11,032 bases of DNA, taken from contig CALABV010000057.1 in NCBI GenBank assembly GCA_937886325.1, positions 1 to 11,032 on the forward strand. Direction: 5' to 3'. The position numbers and the translations under genes are program-made. Under the pieces are notes generated by a model, which did not search any database, was not told where the DNA came from, and saw nothing but the letters and a program-made list of their open reading frames with translations. Each line of letters starts with the position of its first letter. Within the stretch, counting starts at the first letter, position 1. Positions 1 to 6,899 of this stretch are shown piece after piece. This DNA comes from an uncultured Geobacter sp. (GTDB lineage Bacteria; Desulfobacterota; Desulfuromonadia; Geobacterales; Geobacteraceae).

Positions 1-3000
1 GGGAACGGGGAAACTCAAGGAAGAAGCGGTGCTGCCCCTGATCGGTCTGGCTTTTCTCGTCCCCGTCGTGTCCGCACTGGGGACAGGCGGAAACTGCCCC
101 GGCTTCTCCGAGCGTCTTGACCAGACGCATGTGCCCGCAGGCGCCGCAGATTGCCCACTTGTCGAGCAGCGGCTGCTGTTGATTGCCGACGGCAATCTGC
201 TGAATCTCGAACTCCCGGCTGTGGGTGTAGAAATAATTAGCCGGCGCCAGCTCCTTCAAGGCGCTTCCCGCGGGCCGGGACAACTCGATGGGCTTGACCT
301 CCTGGGTCCCTCCCCTGTGACTGTTGTAGACCCCACCGTAAAACTTGACACCTCGCTCAGGAAAAGCGTAGTTGGGCAGAAGTCCATGATCGGTAAGCAG
401 TTCCAGTGCGCTGACGCTGGTAATACCGGCGATTCGTCCCCTCATCAGTACCAGTTCCTGATCAATCTCCTTCCTGGCATCCTCTTCAGTCGGATCCAAC
501 GCCTTCAACTGTTCCTGGAGACGTTTGCGGGCATTCTCCAGGTCGCGGACAAAGCGGTCGAACTCATCGGTAACCCGCCGAATGCGCTGGAAAATCATAT
601 CGGTCCTGGTTTCCGCCATGAACCGGCCGCGCGTATCCTCCCGGACATGGGGATGAAACCGGTTGAGAAAATCGCGACGCAGGACGTCCTCTTCACCGGT
701 GCACCAGGCAAGCATCTCGGGAAAACTGCCTTTCGGATGCTGCAAATCCTTGATCAGATCCCTGGCCGAGCGGGGGATCTCCTTGAGAATACCGAGCTTC
801 GTGGCGCAGTCGCGACAATAGGCCAGGTACTGCCTCACCAGGACCGCCGAGGCATCCAGCCAGCAGCCTGGAGGCTCGACCCTGCCCTTGAGCATCTCGA
901 CCGGTCTGGCAAAGAAGAAGAGGTCGTGGGGCCGCTGGTTGATGACCGAAACGATGAGCGCTGTTCCGGTGGACCGACCGGCGCGTCCTATTCTCTGAAG
1001 ATAGCTGGCAGTGCTCGGCGGTATGGAACAGAGGAGCGTACTCGACAGGTCGCCGATATCGATCCCCATCTCGAGCGTGCTGGTGCAGGTGAGGATATTG
1101 GGGTCGTCCAAGTGCTCCATCTCTTTGAAACGGCGCTCCAGGCTTTCGCGTTCATCGGTGGCTAAGAGCCCCGTGTGTTCGCTGGCCATCACCCTGCGGA
1201 GGGCGCCCTTGCGATAGCGGTCCTGGTAATAGAACTGACGGGCCGAGAAGACGCCCCGCTCGTACCTGCCAAGGTCGGCATAATACTCCAGACTTGGGGC
1301 GCCGTCCCAAAACGGCGCTTCCGTCAACGGGCGGATCAGCTGCCGTTCCGTCTCCCCGCAGAGAAAGCGCACTCCGCCGGAATTGAGTCGAGCCACAGCC
1401 GGATTGATGACAAAATATCCCTTGCCTCCGTCCTGATGAAGACGCTGGAAGAGTCCGGCAATCGCACCCTCGTCAAGCAGGGCGCGTATCAGGTCCAGGA
1501 GACCGGACTCGTCCGAACCGGGACAACGCAGGGCACGGCGGGTCCAGATGATGTGCCAGGGAGAGAGGTTGCCTCGGGTTGTCGGAGAAAGGACATTCTC
1601 GTGTTCCCTCTGGGCGTGAGTAGTGATCAGCCTTGGCCGGTAGCGGATCGCGGACGGATAGGTCTCCCGTTCCGGGAGAGTCCTTCCAAAGGGGCGCTTC
1701 CCCCACATGCCGTTGCGCGCATATGGGACCAGATAGAAGTGACCCAGAGCCCCCCGTTCACGGTAACGGTGGAGTATGCCGAAGATCCAGAGTTTAAGTG
1801 CCCGGGCGGGAAGCCCGGCAAGTTCCTGGCTTATTCCGGGCAGCCGCTCCAGCAGGCGGTTGATGGTCGCATCGACAACATCCTCATCCCATCCCAGGGA
1901 AGAGCACCCGCTCGGTTCCATGGTACGGCCATGGGTCTGCATGAAACCGAATTCCCTGGTAACCTCCCAGGCGATGCGATTCCTTATCTCATTGTCCAGC
2001 TTCTGAGGCGGGGTCTCGTTTCCCTGATTGTTGCGGAAATCGAGCCATGGGGAGTACTCCCGCAGGTCTGGCGGCATGAGGACAGCCATCACTTCCTTTA
2101 CGGACCCTGGTCGGCCGGGAACGGGTTGGGACCAGTACTCAAGGAGCCGTGCTGTTGCCTCGTTAAAAGGAAGTCCCGCTTCGCCGGCCTCGTCGATGAC
2201 ATGCTGCAGCGCGGTGCGGAAGGTGAAGTTATAGGTGCGGGAGGAGAAGAAGCCGGCCCGGTGTGAGGCGTCCTGCACACTGTCCGTGAACGCCAGGAGC
2301 TTGGGGTCGCTGTTCAGGGAGGAGCCGAACATCTCGTCGATGATGAGGCTGGAAAGGGTGGCTGACTGGCAGCCGATGAACATGACGCCGACCTTGGAGC
2401 CGCAGTGCGGGCACCCCTGGTCGCCCACCAGTCCGTACTTCTCCGTTTGTCTCTTCTCCCAGCTGACCTTGACCCGGAAACGCTCACTCTCTCCGGTAAG
2501 GGGACAGGGACCGTCACCCTCCCTGAGCACCAGACTGGAGGAACAGAGGTAGTGCTGGACGAACTCCATCGTTTTCTGCTTCTCCCTGGTCTCATCGCGA
2601 GCGGTCCACGGACTTATGACCACGGCATAGGGGGACTTGCGCTCCTTGCCGGCATGAAACCAGTTCTCGTAGATCTTTCGTGGGGTATCCAGGAGTTGAT
2701 ATCCGGTTACCCCTTGAGAACCTATCAGGGCATCCTTAGCCGGATCGTGCACGGAGATCCAGCCCGACTCGCCGCATTCGCTGCAATGGAAGGCGGGCAG
2801 GCAGCGCGTACCGGGGCGAGGCTCGTCAAGCCAGGCAAAGTCCGCCTCTTGTGAGACAACGCGGCCGACGCGGGTCAATTCCCGCAGCCAGATCTGGACC
2901 TGTGTCGGAAGGAGCGGGAACGCCTTTCCTCCCCGCATCTCCATTGCGCTTGCGATCAAGGCGAAAAAGGAACCCAGAATTACACTGCGGTCAGTCTCAT

Positions 3001-4342
3001 CATATGATGCGAATCCCAGATCCTGCACCGAAACGCGTTCGATGTATCTTCCCCAGAGCAGGGGGTCCTCCCGGTTCAACTCCGCCCTGTACGCCGTATC
3101 AAGGATATAGCGAAAGAGCTTGACCCGCTTCAGCCAGGCGCCCAGGTCCAAGGCCCAGGCAATCTCGGCCTTATTCCGCTCTTTTTCTTCGGAATCATCC
3201 TGGCAGGAAAAGGTTGGGCCGCCCCACACGGTTGACTGACGCCGGGCATAGGAATCGGCGGTGTCATCATCAGCCGGACGGCAGTCGTCAGGAGCCGGGA
3301 GGGGAATGTCCAGTGGGTCCGGATGGACGATTTCTTCCACCTCCAGGCGGTCTTCGGTGATGACCGCTTCTACGGGAATGTCCTCCTCGAATAGCTTTCC
3401 GGCGAAATCCGCCAGCTTGTCCTTTGCGGTTTCAGCAGTGTCGGCAGTGCCCGGACCGGTACCGGCTGTCTTGTCCGTGACCGCGCAACGATTATCCAGC
3501 GTGGCGCTGGTGCCGACAACGCATAGTCCTCCACGGGTAATGGCAAGCCTTTCCTTCAGCCTGCGAATGAGGCACGCCACGTCCGAGCCTTGGGCGCCGT
3601 CATAGGTGTGCAATTCGTCCAGGACCAGATAATGCATCACGCCCGGCTCGTTGAAGCGCCACAGGTTCTGGTCCTGTGGCCGCATCAGCAGGAAGTCGAG
3701 CATCTTGTAGTTGGTGAGGAGAATATCGGGCGGGTTTTCTTGCTGGACCCCATGGTTGGTGATGCCATGGTCCTTGCCCATCTCCTTGGCGCCACTATCC
3801 TTGCCGGCGCCGGGATCCGACGGGTCGAAGCGCCCAGTGTAGTTTCCCACACGAATACCGGCCCCCTTCAGTTGAGGATCCCGCCAGACCGCCTGGGCGA
3901 AGCGGCGTTCCTGGTCCGACGCCAGTGCATTCATAGGGTAGAGGATAATTGCCTTGATCCCTTTTTGGCCCTTTTTCCTTTCGCGAAGACAGTGGTCAAG
4001 GATCGGGTAGAGGAAGCACTCCGTTTTGCCGGAGCCGGTTCCGGTGGTGACGATGGTATGTTCAGGCTTGTGGTCCTTGCTGGTGAGTCGGTTCCAGGCA
4101 CGGAGCTGATGGATGTAGGGGTCGAAGGGTTTTGTTATGTCGAAGGGGCTGGGGGCGTCCTTGTCCGCGGGCCGGAACGGCCGACGCAATTGTGCCCATG
4201 GCCCCTTGAAGATGCCCGAATCGGGGTTTTCCAGAAATTCCAGGAATGCTTCACCGGTCCTCTTATCGCTAAAGTCGAAGGTCGATTGCAGGTAGAAGAG
4301 AACCTGTTTGCGGATGTTTTCAGCCAGATGAGCGGGGAGCAT
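1..4342 (-). CDS. Giant DEAD/DEAH-box SF2 helicase, DUF1998-associated type (3' end outside window)
   Basis: Reading the minus strand from the ATG at 4342, I translated every codon to the left edge: 1447 residues without a stop, so the C-terminus lies outside. Seen: Q-motif-like YIHQLRAW (near 87-94), Walker A TGTGSGKT (100-107), motif Ia YPMNALASDQ, motif II DELH (242-245), motif III GTSATL (277-282), TDSVQDASHRAGF (686-698), EHTG (1055-1058), motif V TLEMGIDIGDL (1089-1099) and motif VI QRIGRAGR (1116-1123). About 800 residues separate motifs III and V, including an acidic stretch (about 345-400) and cysteine pairs C520/C523 and C644/C647. A charged, probably coiled-coil stretch lies at about 1250-1305, then C1399/C1402/C1420/C1423. 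These features are known from large helicases that end in DUF1998, such as DruE, MrfA and DrmA-like proteins; that domain should lie beyond the edge. An ATP-driven nucleic-acid translocase in phage defence is inferred. Start: AAAGGAG 13 bases upstream. The exact subfamily is uncertain. Confidence 0.93.
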   Translation of the reverse strand, partial: MLPAHLAENIRKQVLFYLQSTFDFSDKRTGEAFLEFLENPDSGIFKGPWAQLRRPFRPADKDAPSPFDITKPFDPYIHQLRAWNRLTSKDHKPEHTIVTTGTGSGKTECFLYPILDHCLRERKKGQKGIKAIILYPMNALASDQERRFAQAVWRDPQLKGAGIRVGNYTGRFDPSDPGAGKDSGAKEMGKDHGITNHGVQQENPPDILLTNYKMLDFLLMRPQDQNLWRFNEPGVMHYLVLDELHTYDGAQGSDVACLIRRLKERLAITRGGLCVVGTSATLDNRCAVTDKTAGTGPGTADTAETAKDKLADFAGKLFEEDIPVEAVITEDRLEVEEIVHPDPLDIPLPAPDDCRPADDDTADSYARRQSTVWGGPTFSCQDDSEEKERNKAEIAWALDLGAWLKRVKLFRYILDTAYRAELNREDPLLWGRYIERVSVQDLGFASYDETDRSVILGSFFALIASAMEMRGGKAFPLLPTQVQIWLRELTRVGRVVSQEADFAWLDEPRPGTRCLPAFHCSECGESGWISVHDPAKDALIGSQGVTGYQLLDTPRKIYENWFHAGKERKSPYAVVISPWTARDETREKQKTMEFVQHYLCSSSLVLREGDGPCPLTGESERFRVKVSWEKRQTEKYGLVGDQGCPHCGSKVGVMFIGCQSATLSSLIIDEMFGSSLNSDPKLLAFTDSVQDASHRAGFFSSRTYNFTFRTALQHVIDEAGEAGLPFNEATARLLEYWSQPVPGRPGSVKEVMAVLMPPDLREYSPWLDFRNNQGNETPPQKLDNEIRNRIAWEVTREFGFMQTHGRTMEPSGCSSLGWDEDVVDATINRLLERLPGISQELAGLPARALKLWIFGILHRYRERGALGHFYLVPYARNGMWGKRPFGRTLPERETYPSAIRYRPRLITTHAQREHENVLSPTTRGNLSPWHIIWTRRALRCPGSDESGLLDLIRALLDEGAIAGLFQRLHQDGGKGYFVINPAVARLNSGGVRFLCGETERQLIRPLTEAPFWDGAPSLEYYADLGRYERGVFSARQFYYQDRYRKGALRRVMASEHTGLLATDERESLERRFKEMEHLDDPNILTCTSTLEMGIDIGDLSSTLLCSIPPSTASYLQRIGRAGRSTGTALIVSVINQRPHDLFFFARPVEMLKGRVEPPGCWLDASAVLVRQYLAYCRDCATKLGILKEIPRSARDLIKDLQHPKGSFPEMLAWCTGEEDVLRRDFLNRFHPHVREDTRGRFMAETRTDMIFQRIRRVTDEFDRFVRDLENARKRLQEQLKALDPTEEDARKEIDQELVLMRGRIAGITSVSALELLTDHGLLPNYAFPERGVKFYGGVYNSHRGGTQEVKPIELSRPAGSALKELAPANYFYTHSREFEIQQIAVGNQQQPLLDKWAICGACGHMRLVKTLGEAGAVSACPQCGHDGDEKSQTDQGQHRFFLEFPRS

Positions 4343-4355
4343 GGGCGATTCAGCA

Positions 4356-4362
4356 CTCCTTT
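4356..4362 (-). promoter_or_regulatory. Ribosome binding site of the helicase gene
   Basis: The minus strand reads AAAGGAG, 13 bases before the ATG at 4342. The spacing is somewhat long. No ATG, GTG or TTG in the helicase frame lies nearer to the site, so the ATG remains the best start. No convincing minus-strand -35/-10 pair could be picked upstream. Confidence 0.5.
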
Positions 4363-4414
4363 CGGTTATGCAAAACGACTCTGTAAAATTCTTGATTGAA
4401 GGATGAAAAAAATC

Positions 4415-4443
4415 TTGTTGAATTTCGTTCGATCTGTTATACG
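4415..4443 (+). promoter_or_regulatory. Candidate sigma-70 promoter for the NYN gene leader
   Basis: TTGTTG (4415-4420) is followed after exactly 17 bases by TATACG (4438-4443), a plausible -35/-10 pair. Transcription would start near 4450, just before two hairpins and about 85 bases ahead of the NYN ATG. The whole stretch 4400-4456 is AT-rich, unlike its surroundings, as promoters often are. The call rests on consensus similarity alone, and AT-rich sequence gives chance matches. Confidence 0.35.
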
Positions 4444-4458
4444 CTATATCATATACCC

Positions 4459-4478
4459 GCCGACAGCGTGCTGTCGGC
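4459..4478 (+). repeat. Perfect inverted repeat (hairpin 1) in the NYN leader
   Basis: GCCGACAGC (4459-4467) and GCTGTCGGC (4470-4478) are exact reverse complements separated by two bases. As RNA this would fold as about an 8-base-pair stem with a four-base CGTG loop. As DNA it is a near-perfect 20-base palindrome that could bind a dimeric regulator. It lies just after the candidate promoter, where it could act as an operator or as a leader structure. The function is unknown. Confidence 0.7.
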
Positions 4479-4484
4479 TCAAAG

Positions 4485-4510
4485 GCCGTGCCCCCCGGGT
4501 GCGGCTTTTT
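4485..4510 (+). terminator. Intrinsic-terminator-like hairpin with T5 in the NYN leader (possible attenuator)
   Basis: GCCGTGCCC (4485-4493), loop CCC and GGGTGCGGC (4497-4505) form a nine-pair stem with two G-T wobbles, followed directly by TTTTT (4506-4510). This is the arrangement of a Rho-independent terminator, but it sits between the candidate promoter and the NYN ATG at 4534. It could attenuate NYN transcription or end a roughly 60-nucleotide small RNA. A weak alternative pairing, CGGC (4475-4478) with GCCG (4485-4488), would break both hairpins. The T-run is short, so efficiency is uncertain. Confidence 0.5.
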
Positions 4511-4517
4511 GCTATTC

Positions 4518-4523
4518 GGGAGG
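4518..4523 (+). promoter_or_regulatory. Ribosome binding site of the NYN gene
   Basis: GGGAGG lies 10 bases before the ATG at 4534 and 8 bases after the T-run of the leader terminator. It supports the short start that places YIDGFN at the very N-terminus, the usual position in this family. Confidence 0.6.
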
Positions 4524-4533
4524 TCCCATCTCC

Positions 4534-5319
4534 ATGAGAACCACCGTCTACATCGATGGCTTTAACCTGTATTACGCCATTCGAAACTACAATTGCAAAT
4601 GGCTGAATGTTAAAGCGTTGGCAGAGAAAGTTCTCTCAACTCCCTACCTGGTTAACAAGATAAAATACTACACAGCCCGTGTTTCCGGTGCTGCCGATTC
4701 AGATCAGCCTCGGCGGCAGCATATCTACTTCAAGGCGCTGCAAACAGTTCCCGGCGTAGAGCTTTATTTCGGGAAATTTTTGGCAAAGACCGTCTGGCGC
4801 CCCCTGATGAACTTGCCGGCAGCGGATCGAGCCATCGATTTGGCAGGAACATATGTCCAATTCCCCGCAGGAGAATATGAAATACAGGCGGATTCATCAC
4901 ATGCCAATAGCAGGGATGAAGTCTTGACTATCGGTTCATATACATCGGGAAACAACAACGGTGGCAGCAGAACAGTTCCCGCACCCAACAACGACTCCAT
5001 CAAGGCGAACGTACACTGGATGGAAGAAAAAGGGTCCGACGTTAACCTGGCATGCCACCTCGTCAATGATGCCTGGGCCGGTCGTTTCGATGCGGCGGCT
5101 GTCATCTCAAATGACACAGACCTAGCGGAACCGATTCGCATAGTTACGCAGGAACTCAACAAATCGGTGGTCCTCCTTTGCCCTTCGCGTTTCGGCGCAT
5201 CTCAGCACCTTCAGAACGTCGCCTCATCAGTTCGCCACATTCACTATAATCACTTGAAGACATCGCAATTCCCCGATCCGATCCCCGGAACAACAATTCA
5301 TAAACCTGCTTCTTGGTAG
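4534..5319 (+). CDS. NYN domain (PIN-like, LabA/DUF88-type) nuclease
   Basis: A 261-residue protein that starts with the hallmark YIDGFNLYY (6-14), containing the first catalytic Asp, D8. Later come EEKGSDVNLA (164-173, D169) and ISNDTDLAEP (191-200, D194 and D196). These acidic positions make the metal-binding centre of NYN/PIN-like nucleases, which usually cut RNA. All appear intact. Residues about 95-160, rich in Ser, Asn and Gly, look like an insertion between the first half and the KGSD motif. No signal peptide or membrane segment is visible, so it is probably cytoplasmic. The start is the ATG at 4534, with GGGAGG 10 bases upstream; a frame open from a TTG at 4396 would translate through the promoter and both hairpins and is rejected. 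The gene points away from the helicase and towards the peptidase, so it is separately transcribed. An effector or RNA-processing role in a defence module is inference. Confidence 0.9.
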   Translation: MRTTVYIDGFNLYYAIRNYNCKWLNVKALAEKVLSTPYLVNKIKYYTARVSGAADSDQPRRQHIYFKALQTVPGVELYFGKFLAKTVWRPLMNLPAADRAIDLAGTYVQFPAGEYEIQADSSHANSRDEVLTIGSYTSGNNNGGSRTVPAPNNDSIKANVHWMEEKGSDVNLACHLVNDAWAGRFDAAAVISNDTDLAEPIRIVTQELNKSVVLLCPSRFGASQHLQNVASSVRHIHYNHLKTSQFPDPIPGTTIHKPASW

Positions 5320-5358
5320 TTCAGTCGTATTCTCTTGCGCAATCAATACCATCTTCAC

Positions 5359-5380
5359 ATTTTCATCATATTCTGAAAAT
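5359..5380. repeat. AT-rich inverted repeat in the convergent NYN/peptidase intergenic gap
   Basis: ATTTTCA (5359-5365) and TGAAAAT (5374-5380) are exact reverse complements around an eight-base loop. They lie in the 76-base gap where the NYN gene (plus) and the peptidase gene (minus) end facing each other. This could be a weak bidirectional transcription stop, but the stem is AT-rich and no good T-run follows. No other terminator is visible in the gap. Confidence 0.25.
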
Positions 5381-5395
5381 CGACCAATCTTACTT

Positions 5396-6898
5396 CTAAA
5401 AACGCAATGCGAATGCCTCCAGCCCTTCAGTAAGGAACATGGCAAATGGTAAAGTACAAATACCTCTGCCAAGGCCGGGAGTTCTGGGGAATGTTTGACC
5501 CCAGGAGTTCAAGGCTAGAAAACGCCCCTGATATTTCCACTTGTCATTGCCGTCAGCATGTTCGTAGCCAACCAGCAGCCAGGCATGTCCAGTCGGAAGA
5601 TGATATTGCCCCTTTAGTGGACAGAGTGGCAGGCCATATTCTTGAAAGCCGTAGCCGCAGAATTCTTTTGTCAGCATGGTGGTGACCACCACGACCCAGC
5701 CTGCGGCAAGATGAGTCTTGATAAGGTTGATGTCTGAGCAGTCCAGTCTTCGTACCAGTGGAGGACCATAGCTTGAAGTCAATTGCTGGCTGCTTCTCAT
5801 CATTTCTTTCGTTTCCCATGTCCTGCCGTTACAATTGAGCTTCCTCAGTTCACTAGCCTCGTATGGGAATGTACGCTCCTCGCATGGTAGACCTTGCTGA
5901 ATCACTGCCACTGCATCACTCAGGCGACGTCCTTCCTCAACTTGATCACCAGATGCGCAATGGAGCCAGGCTGGGCTGAACCGTACCTTCCTCTTATTTC
6001 CAGATCGCCTTGCAATAATATCCAAACCGACGCAGACCGCATGGGAAACGCATGTACCTAAATCCTGCTGATCCCGTACAACATCAGAAAAAAGCTGTAT
6101 CGACTTTTTATCTCGACCCACCCGAAGCGCAAGGTCCGGTGTAGCATGCCGTGGATGAAGAATCCGTACTTCCTGGACTTTGGGCGGGAATTCAGGAGGG
6201 AGAATGACACCGCCCAATTCGACATCATGCTGGAAGTCTAATGTCGACGGTGCACATTCCTGAAGAGACCTTTCGTAATAACCAGGAGGGATCAAGTCAT
6301 CGTAATCCCAGTCGTCGTATAAAAACCCGGGGGTTACCCTATCTGGAGAGCCCGTCAATTGTTCAAAGGGCCAGTGGAAGCCATGTTCATCGAACAACAC
6401 AGCGAGCTCTTCTTCAAAAAATCCCTGTTGCAACGGATCTTGAAGGTGATTATGAGGACAACTGATTTCGGTGGAGCGCATCCGCGACCAATCTTCATCC
6501 CCTATGAAACGAAGCAGCCCACGCGGTTCGCCCGCATTTGCCCGGCGTTCCGCACTGTTGAAATGTTTTCCCCACCATGGCTCTTTCTGTATTACTTGAT
6601 GCCCCAACAGGTCCCATCGATAATGCAGTAATTGCATCAACTCCCTGAAATAATGCTTCGTAACCTCTTCTGGAACATGTGGTGGGAGAATTTGCTCTGC
6701 GATGAGAACGCCGAAATTGTCGAGGAAAATATCAAGGGCACCCAAGTCGTGGCGAAACCCCTTCGGATTTTTTCTCCTGTAATAAGGCTCTTTAGCTTCG
6801 CGGACCAATGGATGAACCTTGGCATCGGTCACATAAGTCTCGATGAGGTAAGCCCTTGGGAATGGCTTTCGGTTCGGGTTGAGTCGTTTTGAGGTCAC
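5396..6898 (-). CDS. Papain-like (C1-fold) cysteine peptidase with unassigned N-terminal half
   Basis: A 500-residue protein. The C-terminal half has papain-type signatures: DQQDLGTCVSHA (276-287) with nucleophile C283 and, six residues before it, Q277 at the oxyanion-hole spacing; GHAWLLVGY with H438; and LALNSWG with N464. The Cys-His-Asn triad is complete, so active proteolysis is likely. Residues 1-270 match no domain that I recognise; they are rich in aromatic and acidic residues and may bind a partner or substrate. No signal peptide, membrane segment or recognisable inhibitory propeptide is visible, so the enzyme is probably cytoplasmic, unlike most secreted C1 enzymes. The start is GTG 6898: AGGAGG lies 7 bases upstream inside the last codons of the methyltransferase, whose TAA is one base away (TAAAGTG). 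The frame stays open to an ATG at 7093, but that would overlap the methyltransferase by nearly 200 bases with low-complexity sequence. The coupling implies joint function. Confidence 0.9.
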   Translation of the reverse strand: MTSKRLNPNRKPFPRAYLIETYVTDAKVHPLVREAKEPYYRRKNPKGFRHDLGALDIFLDNFGVLIAEQILPPHVPEEVTKHYFRELMQLLHYRWDLLGHQVIQKEPWWGKHFNSAERRANAGEPRGLLRFIGDEDWSRMRSTEISCPHNHLQDPLQQGFFEEELAVLFDEHGFHWPFEQLTGSPDRVTPGFLYDDWDYDDLIPPGYYERSLQECAPSTLDFQHDVELGGVILPPEFPPKVQEVRILHPRHATPDLALRVGRDKKSIQLFSDVVRDQQDLGTCVSHAVCVGLDIIARRSGNKRKVRFSPAWLHCASGDQVEEGRRLSDAVAVIQQGLPCEERTFPYEASELRKLNCNGRTWETKEMMRSSQQLTSSYGPPLVRRLDCSDINLIKTHLAAGWVVVVTTMLTKEFCGYGFQEYGLPLCPLKGQYHLPTGHAWLLVGYEHADGNDKWKYQGRFLALNSWGQTFPRTPGLGRGICTLPFAMFLTEGLEAFALRF

Positions 6899-6899
6899 T

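Noticed and set aside
29..2266. Two long plus-strand open frames (378 and 363 codons) opposite the helicase
   Set aside because: The minus strand here encodes helicase motifs V and VI, the TDSVQDASHRAGF motif and a zinc-ribbon cysteine set in one continuous frame. The plus frames show no recognisable motif and are typical antisense shadows of GC-rich coding sequence.
3590..4399. Plus-strand open frame of 269 codons opposite the helicase N-terminus
   Set aside because: It is antisense to the Walker A and DELH motifs of the helicase, shows no family motif, and ends in the helicase upstream region.
4459..4510. Possible CRISPR repeat or attachment site
   Set aside because: There are only two dissimilar hairpins, with no repeated unit and spacer pattern, and no integrase gene in the window.
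4396..4533. Extension of the NYN frame upstream to a TTG at 4396
   Set aside because: It would be translated from the promoter-like and hairpin region, and it removes the YIDGFN motif from the N-terminal position usual for the family. The ATG at 4534 has a ribosome site.
4403..4537. 44-codon frame (ATG 4403 to TGA 4537) whose stop overlaps the NYN start as ATGA, suggesting a leader peptide
   Set aside because: It would read through both hairpins and the T-run. Its ATG lies upstream of the candidate -10 element, and the purine-rich AAGG touches the ATG without a usable spacer. The peptide has no recognisable feature. The ATGA overlap is probably chance, but it could be tested by comparing leaders in relatives.
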